64,000 nucleotides of DNA from contig NZ_LIQZ01000010.1 in the NCBI RefSeq assembly GCF_001418655.1, forward strand, positions 27,908 to 91,907, given 5' to 3'. Below the pieces are notes generated by a model. It saw nothing but the letters and a program-made list of their open reading frames with translations. It was not told where the DNA came from and did no database searches. How positions within the stretch are numbered: position 1 is the first letter of the stretch; each line of letters starts with the position of its first letter. This stretch comes from Streptomyces phaeochromogenes. Lineage in GTDB: Bacteria > Actinomycetota > Actinomycetes > Streptomycetales > Streptomycetaceae. The position numbers and the translations under genes are program-made. Below are positions 16,704 through 26,774 of this stretch, in pieces.

Positions 16704-18647
16704 ATGCACAACCCGCCCGGAAGCGTCAGCACCCGTGTCCATGCCCGGCGCGAGCGCACCCATCCTCTCGACCCGCTGTCTCCCGCGGAGATCGACGCGG
16801 CCGTCGCTGTAGCGCGCGCCGACGGCCGGCTGGGGGAGCGGACCAGGTTCTGGGGCGCGGTACTGGACGAACACTTCGCCCGCGAGGTCGTGGCGGGCCG
16901 GCAGGCAGCAGGGGAGGTGCGGGTGGGCCTGGTGGCGATGGACCACGACCTGCCCGGCGCCTGGGAGATCGACGTGCAGCTCGGCGCCGAGCCGCGCTGC
17001 CTGGAGTGGCGGCCGGTCGACATACGGCGGCCGGGCATCACCTCGACGGAGGCACGCGCGGCGGCCCAGGCATGCCGGGCGAATCCGCTGTTCCGCGAGG
17101 CACTGGCCCGGCGAGGCATCCACGACGTGTCGCTGACGGTCATCGACGCCGAGTCCATCGGCGGCTTCGTACCGGAGAAGTACAAGGACCGCAGGATCAC
17201 CTGGGGTTCGGTCTGGCACCGGGTCCAGGAGGACGACAACGCCTATGTGCGCCCCGTGCAGGGCGTCATCCCCCTCATCGACATGGCGACGATGGAGGTG
17301 TTGGAGGTCGAGGACCATGGTGTCGTCCCGGTCTCCGAGGAGCCGGGACCGCTGTCGGCCGGCGGGTTCGGCCCGGACCGTGAAGGGCTCAAGCCGCTGG
17401 AGGTGGTGCAGCCCGAGGGGCCCAGCTTCACCGTCGACGGGCACCAAGTCAGCTGGCAGGGCTGGGAGTTCCGGGTCGGCTTCACCCACCGCGAGGGCCT
17501 GGTCCTGTACGACCTCGGCTTCCTGGGGCGCTCGGTGCTCAAGCGCGCCGCCTGCAACGAGATGTACGTCCCCTACCTCGACCCGAGCTCCACGCAGTTC
17601 CGCAAGAACTTCTTCGACTGGGGCGAGTACGGTGCCGGCCCCCTGACCAACTCGCTCGCGCTCGGCTGCGACTGCCTTGGCGTCATCCACTACTTCGACG
17701 CGGCCCACCTCGGGGGCGACGGCGCCGCCCAGGAGATCGACCAGGCGATCTGCATGCACGAGGAGGACGACGGCATCCTCTGGAAGCACAACGACCTGCG
17801 CCGCGGGGTGAGCGAGGTGCGCCGCTCCCGGCGGCTGATCATCTCCAGCTTCCAGACGGTCGCCAACTACGACTACGGCTTCTACTGGTCCCTCTACCAG
17901 GACGGCAGGATCGAGCTGGAGATCAAGCTCACCGGCATGCTGTCCGCCTCCGGTATCGAGGAGGGGGAGGAGGTGCGGCACGGCCGGGTGGTCTCGCGCA
18001 ACGTCCAGACGCCCACGCACCAGCACTACTTCGGCCTGCGCCTGGACGCGGCGGTCGACGGCCCGTTCAACCGCCTGGTGGAGGAGAACGCCCAGGCGGA
18101 GGACGACCCGCGCCACGATCCGTACGGCAACGCGGTGCGCATGGTGCGTACGCCCCTGCTGTCGGAGTCGCAGGCCGCCCGCCGGACGAACCCGGCGACG
18201 TCCCGGCACTGGCGGGTGGAGAGTGCGCAGAAGCAGAACCGCTACGGGGACCCGACCGCGTACCGGCTGCTGCTGCCCAACACCACCCGGCCCTTCGCGC
18301 GGCCCGATTCGGTGATGGCCCGCAGGGCGCCCTTCGTCCACCAGCATCTGTGGGCGACGGTCTCCGACCCGGCCGAGAGTTACGTCGGAGGGCAGTACCC
18401 GAACCAGGCGGAGCCCGGCGAGGACGGCGTGCAGGTCTGGCAGCGCAAGGACCGTTCGCTGGACGGGGCCGAGCTGGTGCTGTGGCCGGTCGTGGGCAGC
18501 CATCACTTCCCCCGGCCCGAGCAGTGGCCGGTCATGCCGGTCGACCGGGTGCGACTGGTCTTCGAGCCCGACGGCTTCTTCGACCGCAACCCGGCCATGG
18601 ACATCCCCGACCCGTCGGCCGGCGCGGACCACTGCTGCGGAACCTGA
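16704..18647 (+). CDS. Copper-containing primary amine oxidase (TPQ enzyme)
   Basis: A 647-residue copper amine oxidase that deaminates primary amines to aldehyde, ammonia and H2O2. The cofactor tyrosine that becomes topaquinone is Y389 in TVANYDYGFYW. The catalytic aspartate region is YVPYLDPSSTQF, the copper histidines are in THQHYFGLRLD and in GSHHFPRPEQWPVMP, and the C-terminal FFDRNPAMDIP is characteristic. Length matches bacterial enzymes such as the Arthrobacter histamine/phenylethylamine oxidases. No signal peptide was seen, so it is cytosolic. ATG at 16704 has GGAG upstream; in-frame GTG 16680 and ATG 16686 are alternatives. It shares the operator region with the GntR gene. Confidence 0.92.
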   Translation: MHNPPGSVSTRVHARRERTHPLDPLSPAEIDAAVAVARADGRLGERTRFWGAVLDEHFAREVVAGRQAAGEVRVGLVAMDHDLPGAWEIDVQLGAEPRCLEWRPVDIRRPGITSTEARAAAQACRANPLFREALARRGIHDVSLTVIDAESIGGFVPEKYKDRRITWGSVWHRVQEDDNAYVRPVQGVIPLIDMATMEVLEVEDHGVVPVSEEPGPLSAGGFGPDREGLKPLEVVQPEGPSFTVDGHQVSWQGWEFRVGFTHREGLVLYDLGFLGRSVLKRAACNEMYVPYLDPSSTQFRKNFFDWGEYGAGPLTNSLALGCDCLGVIHYFDAAHLGGDGAAQEIDQAICMHEEDDGILWKHNDLRRGVSEVRRSRRLIISSFQTVANYDYGFYWSLYQDGRIELEIKLTGMLSASGIEEGEEVRHGRVVSRNVQTPTHQHYFGLRLDAAVDGPFNRLVEENAQAEDDPRHDPYGNAVRMVRTPLLSESQAARRTNPATSRHWRVESAQKQNRYGDPTAYRLLLPNTTRPFARPDSVMARRAPFVHQHLWATVSDPAESYVGGQYPNQAEPGEDGVQVWQRKDRSLDGAELVLWPVVGSHHFPRPEQWPVMPVDRVRLVFEPDGFFDRNPAMDIPDPSAGADHCCGT

Positions 18648-18765
18648 TGAACCGTCATAAACCTTACGTGTCAGGTGATCACGGTAGATAGCACACAAGA
18701 TCCCGGTTTCATGTGCTCGTAACACCCGGGACATGGCTCGGACTCGTGAGCCGGACACGATGATT

Positions 18766-18796
18766 TTGGATCCAATCAAGATGAGATTAGATCCAT
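18766..18796 (+). promoter_or_regulatory. Predicted operator pair before the ABC importer operon
   Basis: The perfect palindrome TTGGATCCAA (18766-18775) is followed 21 bases later by ATTAGATCCAT (18786-18796), about 35-65 bases upstream of the solute-binding protein start. The palindrome is identical to the one before the Rieske gene and the spacing is identical to that in both other promoters of the island. A wider inverted repeat AGCACA...TGTGCT (18690-18717) lies upstream. Confidence 0.6.
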
Positions 18797-18830
18797 TCCT
18801 TCAGAGGAACGGTGCCCCAAGGAGGCCCTC

Positions 18831-20498
18831 ATGCCGGATCAGTCGCAGGGAACACCCGCACTCCGCCCGGCCGAACCGCAGGTTTCCCGCCGGACCGTGC
18901 TGCGCGGCGCCAGCCTCCTCGGCGTCGGAGCGGGCTTCGGACTGACCCCGCTGCTCGCCGCCTGCGGTGTGGCCGACGACGGGTCCGAGAAGTCCGGTGG
19001 CGGATCCGGCAAGGGCGGCACCCTCACCCTCGCGATCGACTCCACCAGCGCGGTCAACGACCCCGCCTTCTACACGACGCTGGGGGACTGGATGGCGGTG
19101 GACTGCATCTGCCGCGGCCTGACCTTCATCTCCTTCGAGTCCAACGAACCCACGCCGGACCTCGCCAAGAGCTGGAAGATCTCCGACGACCAGCTCACGT
19201 ACACCTTCACCCTCCGCGACGGCGTGAAGTTCCACGACGGTACGACGCTGTCCTCCGCCGATGTCCTGGCCACCCTGAACCGGCAGTTCGACCCGGAGAA
19301 CAAGACCTTGCCGAAGGGCGCGTCCAGACCGCTCGCCTCCCTCGGCAACAACGTCGCCTCGCTGACCGCCGAGGACGACCTCACGGTCAAGCTGGTGCTC
19401 AAGGCGCCCGACCGGACCGTCCTGGCCCAGCTCTCCGACATCGGCGGCCGTGTCATCTCCAAGGCCGCCCTCGACAAGTACGGGTCCGGCATAGGCAAGC
19501 ACCTCGTCGGCACCGGCCCGTTCAAGTTCGCCTCCGCCACCTCCGGGCAGTCCATCACCCTGGAAGCCTTCGACGACTTCCGGCTCGGCCGGCCACCGAT
19601 CGACCGCCTGGTCCTGCGCCAGGTGCAGGACCCGTCGGCGATCGTCAGCTCGCTGCTCAGCGGGGACGTGTCCGCCACCCAGTTCACTCCCTACTCGGCC
19701 GTCGAACAGCTGAAGTCCGACCCCTCGGTGACCGTCCACGACACCAAGGAGGGCTTCGACGCGATCCTGATGATCGACGCCCGGCGCGTACCCGAGCTGA
19801 AGGTGCGCAAGGCCATCAACCTGGCCATCGACCGCAAGGCGATCGTCCAGCAGGCGTTCTTCGGCGTCGGCAGCGAGCCCGACGGCTACGCGATCCCGCC
19901 CGCCCAGAACGGCTACGACACCGGCCTCGCCGACCTGAGCACGAAGAACCTCGCACAGGCGAAGAAGCTCCTGAAGGAAGCCGGGGCGGAAGGCCGCGAG
20001 CTGGGGTTGATGGCGGCCAGCGACTCCTGGCACCCCAAGGCCGCGCAGATCGTCAAGCAGAACCTGGAGGACGCCGGCTTCAAGGTCAAGACCACCTCCG
20101 TCGACCCCGCCTCGTACTTCAGCCGGCTCAGCGACGGCAAGGACGACTACCACGACCTGATGATCTGGGAACGCAACTCCTACGTCCCCGACCCCAACAA
20201 CATGGTCGGCTCCATGGCCAACCCCGCCGGTCTCTACGGCAGCACCATCACCGGCCTGGACACGCTGGACGGCGTCGACACCATGGCCGAGGACCTGCTG
20301 GAGGCCAAGAACCTGCCGGTCGGCAAGAAGCGCACCGCCGCCTACTCCAGGATCCAGCGGCGCTGGGCGGAGGAGTACATGGTGATCGCCATGCTGGCCT
20401 GCTCCACCAACCTGGTGGTCAGCGGAGCCGATGTGAAGGGCATCAACACCGCCGCACTCGGCAACCACCGCTGTTTCATGGAGAAAGCCAGTGTCTGA
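18831..20498 (+). CDS. ABC importer substrate-binding lipoprotein (SBP family 5)
   Basis: A 555-residue extracellular solute-binding protein of the peptide/nickel family 5. The N-terminus has a twin-arginine-like stretch (SRRTVLRG), a hydrophobic run and the lipobox LLAAC, so it is exported, probably by Tat, and lipid-anchored. The mature part begins with a Gly/Ser-rich spacer and then TLTLAIDSTSAVNDPAF; the LAKSWKISDDQLTYTFTLRDGVKFHDGT segment is the family signature. It would capture the compound fed to this catabolic operon. AAGGAGG lies 6 bases before the ATG. It overlaps the first permease gene by 8 bases, and the predicted GntR/FCD operator pair lies just upstream. Confidence 0.92.
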   Translation: MPDQSQGTPALRPAEPQVSRRTVLRGASLLGVGAGFGLTPLLAACGVADDGSEKSGGGSGKGGTLTLAIDSTSAVNDPAFYTTLGDWMAVDCICRGLTFISFESNEPTPDLAKSWKISDDQLTYTFTLRDGVKFHDGTTLSSADVLATLNRQFDPENKTLPKGASRPLASLGNNVASLTAEDDLTVKLVLKAPDRTVLAQLSDIGGRVISKAALDKYGSGIGKHLVGTGPFKFASATSGQSITLEAFDDFRLGRPPIDRLVLRQVQDPSAIVSSLLSGDVSATQFTPYSAVEQLKSDPSVTVHDTKEGFDAILMIDARRVPELKVRKAINLAIDRKAIVQQAFFGVGSEPDGYAIPPAQNGYDTGLADLSTKNLAQAKKLLKEAGAEGRELGLMAASDSWHPKAAQIVKQNLEDAGFKVKTTSVDPASYFSRLSDGKDDYHDLMIWERNSYVPDPNNMVGSMANPAGLYGSTITGLDTLDGVDTMAEDLLEAKNLPVGKKRTAAYSRIQRRWAEEYMVIAMLACSTNLVVSGADVKGINTAALGNHRCFMEKASV

Positions 20499-21462
20499 CC
20501 GGACGGGTTCCGATCCCGGCCTCGGCACGACCGATGCGCTCGCCGCCGCCCCCGTTTCCGGCGGCGCGATCCGAAGCGCCCGCCGGGGACGGGACCGTGA
20601 CGGGCGGGACCGTGAGCACCGGGGCCCGGTGGCGAAGCTGCGGCGGCTCGGCATCGGCACGTCCTGGCCCGCGAAGGTGTCCTGGGTGTTCCTGGTCGCG
20701 ATCGTCCTCGTCGCCCTGGCCGGGCCCCTGCTGATCTCGGCCGACCCGGTCCGGCAGACCTCCTCGGCGATGCTGCCCTTCGGCTCGCCCGGCCATCTCC
20801 TCGGCACCGACGACCTCGGACGGGACGAACTGGCCCGGCTGGTGCACGGGGCACGGCCGCTCCTGTTCGTGGCGTTCGCCTCGACCGCCCTGGCCGCCGT
20901 GATCGGCACCGGCGTCGGCCTCCTCGCCGGCTACGCGGGCGGCATCGTGGAACAGGTGCTGATGCGCGCCGTCGACCTGGCCCTGGCCTTCCCGTCCATC
21001 CTCCTGGTCATCCTGCTGGTCGCCGCGGCCGGACCGGGCACCACCAGCCTCGTCGTCGGAGTCGGCGTGTCCCTCGCCCCCGGTCTGGCACGGCTGGCCC
21101 GGGCGCTCGCGGCCAGGGAGACGGCCCGGGACTACATCGTCGCCGCGCGCCTGGGAGGCACCCGCACACCGCGCGTCCTGGTGCAGGAGATCCTGCCCAA
21201 CATCGCCGGGCCGATGGTGGCCCAGGTCGTCATGACCCTGTCGGTCGCGGCCGGCTTCGCCGCCGGCCTGTCCTACCTCGGCCTCGGTATCCAGCCGCCC
21301 ACCCCCGACTGGGGCTACATGGTCCAGGCCGGACAGGAGTTCCTCTACTCGGCGCCCCGCCTGGTGGTGCTGCCTGCGACCCTGACGCTGCTGTTCGTCG
21401 TGGCCTGCAACTTCGTGGGCGACGACCTCCGGGACGCGCTCGACCCGAAGGGCACCGTATGA
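20491..21462 (+). CDS. ABC importer permease, DppC/OppC type
   Basis: A 323-residue inner-membrane permease with an N-terminal cytosolic part of about 65 residues, one isolated helix (VSWVFLVAIVLVALAGPLL), the DppC-type GTDDLGRDELARLVHGAR segment and five further helices. The cytosolic coupling loop EAA motif reads AARLGGTRTPRVLVQEILPNI. It pairs with the next gene to form the importer channel. The GTG start overlaps the end of the binding-protein gene; its TGA overlaps the ATG of the second permease. The DppC gene precedes the DppB gene, the reverse of the usual order. Confidence 0.9.
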   Translation: MSDRTGSDPGLGTTDALAAAPVSGGAIRSARRGRDRDGRDREHRGPVAKLRRLGIGTSWPAKVSWVFLVAIVLVALAGPLLISADPVRQTSSAMLPFGSPGHLLGTDDLGRDELARLVHGARPLLFVAFASTALAAVIGTGVGLLAGYAGGIVEQVLMRAVDLALAFPSILLVILLVAAAGPGTTSLVVGVGVSLAPGLARLARALAARETARDYIVAARLGGTRTPRVLVQEILPNIAGPMVAQVVMTLSVAAGFAAGLSYLGLGIQPPTPDWGYMVQAGQEFLYSAPRLVVLPATLTLLFVVACNFVGDDLRDALDPKGTV

Positions 21463-22544
21463 GCGCCCTCCCATTGCCGCGTATACGGCGCCCGCACCGC
21501 CCCCGGTCGGAACGGGTCGACGCCCTGTGGGCCATGTTCCGCAGGCTCCTCGGCATCCCGGTCGTCCTGTTCGCCCTGGCCACCCTGGTGTTCATCGCGA
21601 TGCGCCTGCTGCCCGGCTCGCCCACCGCCTCCCTGGCGGGCGGCGGAACGAACCTCACAGCCGAGGAGATAGCGCAGAACGAGGCCCGGGCCAGCAAGGC
21701 GCTCGGCCTCGACCAGCCGCTGCTCACCCAGTACGGCACCTACCTCGACAACCTGGTGCATCTGCGCTTCGGCGAGTCGTTCTTCGGGTCCAACAGCGTC
21801 CTGAGCCTGCTGGGCGACGCCCTTCCGGGCACCATCGAACTGACCCTGGCGGCAATGACCGTGGCCGTCCTCCTGGGCGTGGTCACCGGGGTGATCGCCG
21901 CGCTGCGCAAGGGCACCTGGATCGACACCACGACCCGGACCGTGGCGACCGTCAGCTTCTCCCTGCCCTGGTTCGCGCTCGGAGTGATCGCCATCGTCGT
22001 CTTCGGCGTCTGGCTGCGCTGGCTGCCGGTGCTGGGACGGCTGCCGAGCTCGCTCGACTACCACCCCACGACCAATTTCGTCCTCCTCGACGCGATCCTG
22101 CAGAACCGCTTCGAACTGGTCGGCCCCTGGATCCAGCACCTGATCCTGCCCGCCACCACCCTGGCGCTGTCCATGGCCGGTTACATCACCCGTATCGTGC
22201 GCGCCTCCGTTCTGGACGTCCTCGGCGACGACTTCGTCAGGACCGCCCGGATGAAGGGGCTCACGGAGTCCGCGGTGATCCGCCGCCATGTCCTGCGCAA
22301 CTCCTGGCTGCCGATCGTCACGGTCCTCGGCCTGCAGTTCGGGTCCCTGCTGGGCGGCTCCGTGATCACCGAGACCGTCTTCTCCTACGGCGGCGTCGGC
22401 CGGCTGCTGGTGCAGGGCGTCCTCCAGCGCGACTACCCCGTCGTGCAAGGAGCCGCGCTCGCCATCGCCCTGCTGTTCGTCCTCGTCAACTACGCCGTGG
22501 ACATGCTCTACATGATCCTCGATCCACGCATACGGAAAGGCTGA
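21459..22544 (+). CDS. ABC importer permease, DppB/OppB type
   Basis: A 361-residue permease. The first helix (IPVVLFALATLVFIAMRLLPGSP) with the periplasmic segment GLDQPLLTQYGTYLDNLVHLRFGESF is the DppB signature, and the coupling loop reads TARMKGLTESAVIRRHVLRNSWLPIVT. Six membrane helices are visible. It partners the DppC-like protein. The ATG overlaps the previous stop (ATGA), and the next gene starts 5 bases after its stop, showing tight operon structure. Confidence 0.9.
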   Translation: MSALPLPRIRRPHRPRSERVDALWAMFRRLLGIPVVLFALATLVFIAMRLLPGSPTASLAGGGTNLTAEEIAQNEARASKALGLDQPLLTQYGTYLDNLVHLRFGESFFGSNSVLSLLGDALPGTIELTLAAMTVAVLLGVVTGVIAALRKGTWIDTTTRTVATVSFSLPWFALGVIAIVVFGVWLRWLPVLGRLPSSLDYHPTTNFVLLDAILQNRFELVGPWIQHLILPATTLALSMAGYITRIVRASVLDVLGDDFVRTARMKGLTESAVIRRHVLRNSWLPIVTVLGLQFGSLLGGSVITETVFSYGGVGRLLVQGVLQRDYPVVQGAALAIALLFVLVNYAVDMLYMILDPRIRKG

Positions 22545-22549
22545 GCCGC

Positions 22550-23247
22550 ATGGACATCGTGCTGGTCCACGGAGCGGGCGGACGGCCCACCACATGGTCG
22601 GAGGTCCAGCCCCTGCTCGCCGCCCGGGGACACCGGACGGTCGCCGTCACCAACCCCCTGACCTCTCTCGACGAGGACGTGGCCCACACCGGCGCCGCCG
22701 TCGAGGAGTTCATTCAGGAGACGGACGGACCGCTGCTCCTCGTCGGGCACTCCTACGGGGGCGCGGTCATCACCAACGTCGGCCGGCACCCCGCCGTCCG
22801 CGGCCTGGTCTACATCGCGGCCTTCGGCCCCGACGAGGGCGAGACCGTCAACGGCATCGTCGAACGCTACGAGCCCGCGGAGATCTCCGCGTACATGCGG
22901 CGCGGCCCGAACGGGGAGTGGAAGTCGGAGGCGAGCGAGGAGTTCTGGGCCGAGATCGGCCCCGACCTGTCGCCCGCGCAACGGGCCGTCGTCGAGGCCG
23001 AGGGACGCAAGGCGGAGAACCTCATCTTCACCCAGCCGACCGGAAAGCCGGCCTGGGGCACCCTGCCCTCCTGGTATCTGGTCGCCGACGACGACCGCAC
23101 CCTGCGCCCGGACGCGCAGCGCGACATGGCCGCCCGTATGGGGGCCGTCACCGAGCACGTCCCCGGCAGCCACTACACGACGCTCGTGCACCCGCGACGG
23201 GTGGCCGACCTGATCCACACCGCCGCCACGGCAGTGAGCGGCACGTC

Positions 23248-23251
<4 letters not shown>
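22550..23251 (+). CDS. Alpha/beta-hydrolase (esterase/amidase-like)
   Basis: A 233-residue alpha/beta-hydrolase placed between the permease and ATPase genes of the importer. The oxyanion segment is VLVHGAGG, the nucleophile lies in GHSYGG (near residue 66), the acid in the VADDDRT strand and the histidine in GSHYTTLVHP. The size and motifs match the small EstC/MES-like bacterial hydrolases. It likely cleaves an ester or amide in the imported compound or in a later intermediate. No signal peptide was seen, so it acts in the cytosol. Its TGA overlaps the GTG of the ATPase gene. Confidence 0.88.
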
Positions 23252-24404
<1,153 letters not shown>

Positions 24405-24408
<4 letters not shown>

Positions 24409-25457
24409 CCTCGCCACCGGCCGCATCCGCATCTGCCACCGCGGCCTCCGGCCCGACACCGCCAACACCTCCGGCGCCGCGCGGGACGCCGCTCATCCGG
24501 GCCGAGAAGCTGCGTGTCGAGTACCGCGGACGCTCGGGCGGCGGCAGGGTCCGCGCGCTGCGCGATGTCGACCTGGAGATCCTCGAAGGCGAGACGCTGG
24601 GCCTGGTCGGTGAGTCGGGATGCGGGAAGTCCACCCTGGGCCGGGCCCTGCTGCGGGTGATCGAGCCGGCGTCCGGCACCATCGACTTCCTGGGCCTGAA
24701 CATCACCCGGCTCAGGGGCACCCGGCTGCGGCGCACCCGCGCCGACCTGCAGATGGTGTTCCAGGACCCGTTCGGCTCGCTCAACCCCCGGCGCAGGATC
24801 GCCGACATCGTCGCCGAACCGCTCCGGCGGGCGCGCGGCGCGAGCCGGGCCGAAGCCGGGCCGGTCGTGGCGGAGCTGCTGGACCAGGTGGGCCTCGGCG
24901 CCGAGGCGGGCCGGCGCAAGCCGCACGAGTTCTCCGGAGGCCAGCGCCAGCGCATCGGCATCGCCCGGGCACTGGCATCCTCGCCGAAATTCGTCGTGGC
25001 GGACGAGGCGGTCTCCGCACTGGACGTCTCCATCCAGGCGCAGATACTGAACCTGCTCTCCGACATGGTCCGCGAGCGCGGCCTGACCATGCTGTTCATC
25101 TCCCACGACCTGGGCGTCGTACGGCACATCGCCGACCGCGTGGCCGTCATGTACCTGGGCCAGATCATCGAGGTCGCGTCCCGGGACGACTTCTTCTCCG
25201 GCCCCGCCCACCCCTACTCCGAAGCGCTGCTGTCCTCGGTTCCGTCCCTGCGCCCCGGTGGGCGGCGCGAACGGCGGGTCCTGGAGGGCGAACTGCCCGA
25301 TCCCGCGAACCCGCCGGAGGGCTGTCTGTTCCGGACCCGCTGCCCCTTCGCCGAGGACCAGTGCCGTACCCGCATGCCGGAACTGCGGACCATCGCACCC
25401 GGCCGCACGGTGCGCTGCCACCTGCCCCTGGTGCCCGGCTCCACCGAGAAAGGCTGA
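24405..25457 (+). CDS. ABC importer ATPase, DppF/OppF type
   Basis: A 350-residue second ATPase. Walker A is GESGCGKSTLGRALL, the signature is FSGGQRQRIGIARAL, Walker B is FVVADEAVSALD (Ala in place of the usual Pro-like turn of DEPTSALD, as in many DppF) and the H-loop is ISHDLG. The C-terminal extension NPPEGCLFRTRCPFAEDQC is the OppF cysteine motif. The N-terminal 25 residues are Ala/Pro/Ser-rich and disordered. The ATG at 24405 overlaps the previous stop. The next gene begins 6 bases after its TGA. Confidence 0.92.
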
Positions 25458-25463
25458 TCCCGC

Positions 25464-26228
25464 GTGATCATCGACGCGTACAACACCACCCAGGACGTCC
25501 GGGGACGCTCGGACTACCTCACCGGCGTCCGCAAGGGTCAGGCGCCGCCGCCGTACACCCCGTTCGAACCCCGGCGCATCCTGGACCGGATGGACGCCGC
25601 CGACGTCGACATGGCCATGGTCTGCTCGCTCGCCCAGCGCATCGAGAACGACTTCATCAGCTCCCTGGTCGCCGCCCACCCCGACCGCTTCTTCGGTTTC
25701 GGGCAGGTCCTCCCGCAGGCGGACGACGCCATCGAGGAGATCGACCGCATGGCCGACGCCGGCCTGGTGGGCCTCAAGCTCCACCCGAGCCTGCACGGCT
25801 ACCACGTCGCCGACCACGGCCTGCTGGACCCGCTGTTCGAAGCATGCGCGCGGCGCGGACTGATGGTCCTGATCAACGCACTGGACGACTCCTTCTGCGC
25901 CCCGCTGGCCATCGAGGAGATCGCCCGCGACCACCCCCGAGTCCCCACGGTCATCGCCCACATGGGCGCGGTGTGGAACGTTCCCGAAGCGATCATCGTC
26001 GCCGAGCGGCAGCCCCACGTGTACCTGGAGACCTCGGCGACGCTGATGAGCGACGTGAAGCGCGCCTACGCCCGACTGGGGCCGGAGAAGATCCTCATGG
26101 GCAGCGAGTGGCCCGGCTCCGACTTCGACCTGGAGCGCATGAAGATCGCGAAGGCGATACCGGACGAGAAGGACCGTGCGCTCGTCGAGGGCGGCAACAT
26201 GGCCCGTCTGCTCGGGATCACCGAATGA
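25464..26228 (+). CDS. Amidohydrolase-2-like TIM-barrel protein lacking the N-terminal HxH
   Basis: A 254-residue member of the amidohydrolase_2 (ACMSD/4-oxalomesaconate hydratase-like) group. Later landmarks of the barrel are clear: GLVGLKLHPSLHG, VPTVIAHMGAVWNVPEA and ILMGSEWPGSDF, where the terminal aspartate normally binds metal. The first strand, which in the family reads IDxHxH, reads IIDAYNTTQDV here, so both N-terminal metal-binding histidines are absent. It may use another metal arrangement or be a lyase/hydratase not needing it. GTG start, 6 bases after the ATPase gene; TGA overlaps the next ATG. Confidence 0.8.
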   Translation: MIIDAYNTTQDVRGRSDYLTGVRKGQAPPPYTPFEPRRILDRMDAADVDMAMVCSLAQRIENDFISSLVAAHPDRFFGFGQVLPQADDAIEEIDRMADAGLVGLKLHPSLHGYHVADHGLLDPLFEACARRGLMVLINALDDSFCAPLAIEEIARDHPRVPTVIAHMGAVWNVPEAIIVAERQPHVYLETSATLMSDVKRAYARLGPEKILMGSEWPGSDFDLERMKIAKAIPDEKDRALVEGGNMARLLGITE

Positions 26229-26707
26229 GTGCCGCGCCTTCCGGCACGGCGCCCACCACCGCCATCGCGCGCGTCGCCGTCCCCGCGTCCATGAGCGACG
26301 ACGACGCCGAACTGCTCACCATGGCACAGGAGTTGCTGGCCCGCGTCTGGCGCGACGGCCGGCACGAGGTCGCGTCCGCGGTACGTACGGCCGACGGCGC
26401 CGTGCACACCGGGGTCCACCTGGAAGGCTCCTGCCGGCGCAGCTCCATCTGCGCCGAGGGCGTCGCCCTGGGAGCGGCCCGCGGGGCGTACCCCGGCGAA
26501 CGGCCGCTGGAGGTCACCTCGGTCGTCTCCGTCCAGATCAAGCCCGCCGGACGGTTCCGGGTGATCGCGCCGTGCGGGGTGTGCCGGGAACTGATCAGCG
26601 ACTACAGCCCGGACGCGACGGTCTGGATCACCACGGTCGAGGAGAACGAGGTTGTCCCGGTCCGGGCCCTCGACCTGCTGCCGGACAAGAGCCGGCGCGC
26701 ATGGTGA
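26225..26707 (+). CDS. Cytidine-deaminase-like zinc deaminase
   Basis: A 160-residue protein with the two zinc motifs of the cytidine deaminase fold: SICAEGVALGAA (C-A-E with the proton-shuttle glutamate) and APCGVCRELI (P-C-x2-C). The C-A-E version matches the small tetrameric cytidine and blasticidin-S deaminases. Residues before it (AVRTADGAVHTGVHLEGSC) fit the substrate strand. In a catabolic operon it more likely deaminates an amino-substituted ring or amidine intermediate than cytidine. The N-terminal 45 residues are longer than in housekeeping enzymes. The ATG overlaps the previous stop. Confidence 0.85.
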   Translation: MSAAPSGTAPTTAIARVAVPASMSDDDAELLTMAQELLARVWRDGRHEVASAVRTADGAVHTGVHLEGSCRRSSICAEGVALGAARGAYPGERPLEVTSVVSVQIKPAGRFRVIAPCGVCRELISDYSPDATVWITTVEENEVVPVRALDLLPDKSRRAW

Positions 26708-26774
26708 ACCCCGGCCGCGAACCCGGCAGTCCGGACGAAGCAAGCACTGTGACCTCAGCAGAGAAGGAAGCACC

